The notes under the pieces are model-generated. The model was given only the letters and a program-made list of their open reading frames with translations. It searched no databases and was not told where the DNA came from. The translations under genes and the position numbers were made by a program. From Akkermansia muciniphila (GTDB lineage: Bacteria > Verrucomicrobiota > Verrucomicrobiia > Limisphaerales > UBA11320), in contig CAMAVD010000012.1 in assembly GCA_945861575.1 (NCBI GenBank), positions 1 to 44,877 on the forward strand: a DNA stretch of 44,877 bases, in the 5' to 3' direction. Positions within the stretch are counted from its first letter, which is position 1; each line of letters opens with the position of its first letter. Positions 42,729 to 44,877 of this stretch are shown here, piece after piece.

Positions 42729-44258
42729 ATGAGTTCGGTGGGAACGGTTTATCTGGTGGGCGCGGGCCCCGGCGATCCCGGGCTTTTGACGCTTCGCGGC
42801 GCGGAGCTCTTGGCCCGTGCGGATGTCGTGGTGTACGATGCTCTGGTCAATCCAGAGCTTCTCCGCCTAGCCCCCGTCTCTGCCGAGCGCATCTACGGTG
42901 GCAAGCGGGCGAAGGACCATGCGATCCCGCAGGACCAGCTGAACCAGCTGCTGGTGCAAAAAGCCAAGACGGGCAAATGCGTGGTCCGTCTCAAGGGGGG
43001 GGATCCCTATATCTTCGGGCGCGGTGGTGAGGAGGCTGAAGAGTTGGCGGAAGCCGGGGTTCCTTTTGAAGTGGTGCCTGGTATTTCTTCGATTGTTGCC
43101 GCCCCCAATTATGCCGGGATCCCGCTCACGCATCGCGATCATTGCTCGAGCTTCACTGTCTTCACGGGCCATGAGGATCCAACCAAGGAGACATCCTCAC
43201 TCGACCTTGGCTGGTTGGCCGCGGCTCCGGGCACCAAGGTGATTCTGATGGGGGTGGAGCGCATCAAGACATTGTCTCATCAGCTGATCGAAAAGGGCAT
43301 GTCCGCCGACACGCCTGTCGGCATGATCCGCTGGGGGACAACCGGCCGCCAGCAAACCTTGATCGCCACTTTGGGCACGGTGGCTGACGAGGTGGAGCGG
43401 ACAGGCTTTAGCGCGCCGGCGGTGACTCTTATTGGCGATGTCGTTACCCTGCGGGATCGACTCAACTGGTTTGAGAAGCGGCCGCTCTTTGGACAGAGGG
43501 TGGTGGTAACCCGGACGCGAGACCAAGCCAGCCAGGTGTCACGGCGTTTCCGGGACTTGGGTGCTGCGGTGCTTGAGATACCGACCATCAAGATAGATGC
43601 CCCGGACAATCGCAAGGATTTGGTGGAAGCGATCATCGGTCTCAACAGCTACGAGTGGTTGGTGTTCACCAGCCCCAACGGAGTCACAGCCTTCTTTGAG
43701 GCCTTCTTCAAGTGCTTCAAGGATTTGCGGGATCTCGGTGGATGTCGCATCGCAGCGATCGGCCCAGCCACCGCAGCCAAGCTGACCGAACTCCATCTCC
43801 AGGTCGACCTTATGCCTGAGGCCTATGTGGGGTCGGAGATTGCGGAGGCTTTCAAGCAGGAGCAGGACATTGAGAACCTCAACATCTTGTTGCTTCGCGC
43901 CCAGGTTGCCAACCCTGACTTGCCCAAAGCGCTGATTGAGCTCGGGGCTATTGTGGATGATGTCGCCTGCTACAAGACGGTTCCAGAGACCGAAGATGTG
44001 AGCGGGGCCGCGGAGCAGTTCGAGAAGGAGGGCGCTGATTGGATCACCTTTAGCAGCGCCTCCACCGTGGAAAACTTCAACGCCCGTTTCAATCTGGCTG
44101 AATCCCGTCAGAAGTACCCGGCACTGCGCTTTGCCTCCATTGGGCCGGAGACGACCAAAGCCTTGATCGCGCTCGGTTTCAAACCGGATATTGAGGCGAC
44201 CCCGCATACCATCGAGGGATTGGTGCAGGCTGTTCGGAAGGCGACCACTCGGAGTTAA
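42729..44258 (+). CDS. cobA-hemD: Uroporphyrinogen-III methyltransferase / uroporphyrinogen-III synthase fusion
   Basis: The protein has 509 residues with two enzymes. The N-terminal CobA/SUMT part (about 1-245) has VYLVGAGPGDPGLLTLRGAE, VVYDALVNPELL and VVRLKGGDPYIFGRGGEEAE; it methylates uroporphyrinogen III to precorrin-2 using SAM. The C-terminal HemD part (about 255-505) has QRVVVTRTRDQA, YEWLVFTSPNGVTAFF and DWITFSSASTVENF; it cyclises hydroxymethylbilane to uroporphyrinogen III. This fusion is common in several phyla and channels substrate at the heme/siroheme branch. hemC is not in the window. Confidence 0.96.
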   Translation: MSSVGTVYLVGAGPGDPGLLTLRGAELLARADVVVYDALVNPELLRLAPVSAERIYGGKRAKDHAIPQDQLNQLLVQKAKTGKCVVRLKGGDPYIFGRGGEEAEELAEAGVPFEVVPGISSIVAAPNYAGIPLTHRDHCSSFTVFTGHEDPTKETSSLDLGWLAAAPGTKVILMGVERIKTLSHQLIEKGMSADTPVGMIRWGTTGRQQTLIATLGTVADEVERTGFSAPAVTLIGDVVTLRDRLNWFEKRPLFGQRVVVTRTRDQASQVSRRFRDLGAAVLEIPTIKIDAPDNRKDLVEAIIGLNSYEWLVFTSPNGVTAFFEAFFKCFKDLRDLGGCRIAAIGPATAAKLTELHLQVDLMPEAYVGSEIAEAFKQEQDIENLNILLLRAQVANPDLPKALIELGAIVDDVACYKTVPETEDVSGAAEQFEKEGADWITFSSASTVENFNARFNLAESRQKYPALRFASIGPETTKALIALGFKPDIEATPHTIEGLVQAVRKATTRS

Positions 44259-44739
44259 CCTCAGAACTCCTGTCTCCCATACGGTTCATCGCTTGCCGGG
44301 GCCTGGGATCCCTCCAGGATCCTGCCACTAAAACAGAGAACCGGTGGTGTCGTCCTGGAGGTCCTCAACCGACCGGCTATGGGCTGTGATCCCTTCGGGA
44401 TCGGGAGCGGAGAGTGGGGCTACTCGTGAGAGAACGATCTCTTGGGCCGCCGACCCCGGAGGGGTCGAAGCCGGTAGCCCCGGGTTGACCGAAGGGACAC
44501 CCGGGGTTGCCGCGCAGCCAACAGCACGACCCTGGCGGGGTCGCACGGGGGCGGAACGGATCAGGGGTAACCACTCCCAGAAAGAGGCACGCCGATTTTC
44601 AAAATGAGAACTGCTGGTCTGACCCGGCTTTACATTCCATTGCTCCCCAAATCTCATCAGGGGCAGAGTTTGGTTGCCTTCTTCGTGCGCGGTTTGGAGT
44701 GGGCACCCGGCAGAACGACACTCCACCACCGACGGACTG
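44259..44739. repeat. Hairpin-rich repeat region, including repeat copy 2 at 44500-44606
   Basis: This 480-bp gap is packed with short perfect hairpins: GATCCC-TTC-GGGATC (44388-44402), CGACCCC-GGA-GGGGTCG (44451-44467), CCCCGGGT/ACCCGGGG (44478-44506) and CGACCC/GGGTCG (44528-44543). Its right part, on the minus strand, matches the repeat at 41731-41838. A long open frame crosses it, but its composition (ATPPGS, DPSGVGG) follows from the hairpins and is not taken as a gene. Confidence 0.75.
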
Positions 44740-44877
44740 CTAGGGGCTAACCACTGACATCACGTAATGCGGATTTCCGAGGTAAGAGGCGCAGACCCTT
44801 TTCACCTCGTCGAGCGTGACCGCATCGAACTTTGCATCCTCGCTGTCGGAGTTTCCGTACCCGAGCCCGTAGAGCTC
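44740..44877 (-). CDS. M16 family zinc peptidase, C-terminal end (partial)
   Basis: Only the last 45 residues are in the window; the gene continues past the right edge. The read ELYGLGYGNSD, then DAVTLDEVKRVCASYLGNPH and VMSVVSP-stop is the typical end of M16/insulinase-type peptidases, where (A/D)VTxxDVxxVAxxYL precedes the last strand. These cut small peptides or act in processing; the catalytic HxxEH is outside the window. The stop lies directly beside the hairpin-rich repeat. Confidence 0.7.
   Translation of the reverse strand, partial: ELYGLGYGNSDSEDAKFDAVTLDEVKRVCASYLGNPHYVMSVVSP

Noticed and set aside
44328..44729. Proline-rich open frame in the hairpin field
   Set aside because: The reading frame is a by-product of GC-rich hairpins and repeats; similar peptides appear from the other copy and strand.
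1..44877. CRISPR array, prophage or intact transposase
   Set aside because: No regular direct repeats with spacers, no phage structural genes and no transposase motifs were seen on either strand.

Overview
The window reads as part of a chromosome from a GC-rich, flagellated member of the Verrucomicrobiota, probably near the Pedosphaera/Limisphaerales group. The lineage call is an inference from three traits. One is a giant secreted protein combining lamin-tail domains, a CotH kinase-like domain and Ig-like repeats of the YQWRxxGxxLxGAN type. The second is a pair of further secreted proteins with DTDRD-type calcium motifs or similar C-terminal beta modules. The third is hairpin-rich dispersed repeats. 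There is no 16S gene to confirm it.

Layout. Positions 1-599 hold no convincing protein gene, but do hold inverted repeats, a tRNA-like element and a minus-strand terminator. Positions 600-1473 (minus) are a compact dsrE/dsrF/dsrH-like sulfur-relay trio. Positions 1662-4679 (minus) are tRNA-Gly(TCC), rpsO and pnp, ending in a clear intrinsic terminator. An orphan PotD-like polyamine-binding protein (4776-5840) precedes rpsB-tsf (6071-7786), which also end in a textbook terminator. Positions 7986-16878 hold cell-surface and secreted functions: the 1905-residue CotH/lamin-tail/Ig protein, a GDP-L-fucose synthase, a small Ca-motif protein and a sorbosone-dehydrogenase-like beta-propeller. UppP (lipid carrier recycling) and a large coiled-coil/TPR protein follow on the minus strand.

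The core of the window is one flagellar operon at 20816-34432: flgB-flgC-fliE-fliF-fliG-fliH-fliI-fliJ-motE/ylxF-like-fliK-flgD-flgE-fliL-fliM-fliN-fliO-fliP. It encodes the rod, MS ring, switch, export ATPase complex, hook-length control, hook cap, hook, stator-associated protein and one export-gate protein. The order follows the Bacillus fla/che operon closely, but it stops after fliP: fliQ, fliR, flhB and flhA are not here. A sigma-54-like element sits just upstream of flgB.

After the flagellar block come a lipoate-ligase family gene (minus) divergent from aceE (homodimeric pyruvate dehydrogenase E1), and a lipoprotein with a duplicated domain. Next is a phosphonate pair in which the phosphoenolpyruvate mutase gene is internally deleted in frame while phosphonopyruvate decarboxylase is intact. 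Then come a Zn-ribbon NUDIX hydrolase, a monothiol glutaredoxin-like protein, a CobA-HemD fusion for siroheme/tetrapyrrole synthesis, and the C-terminal end of an M16 peptidase. The last two complete genes lie between two inverted copies of a hairpin-rich repeat (41731-41838 and 44500-44606).

No CRISPR array, prophage or intact insertion sequence was seen. The observations most worth a second look are the scar in the PEP mutase gene, the repeat pair, the tRNA-like/terminator element near the left edge, and the truncated but Bacillus-like flagellar operon.
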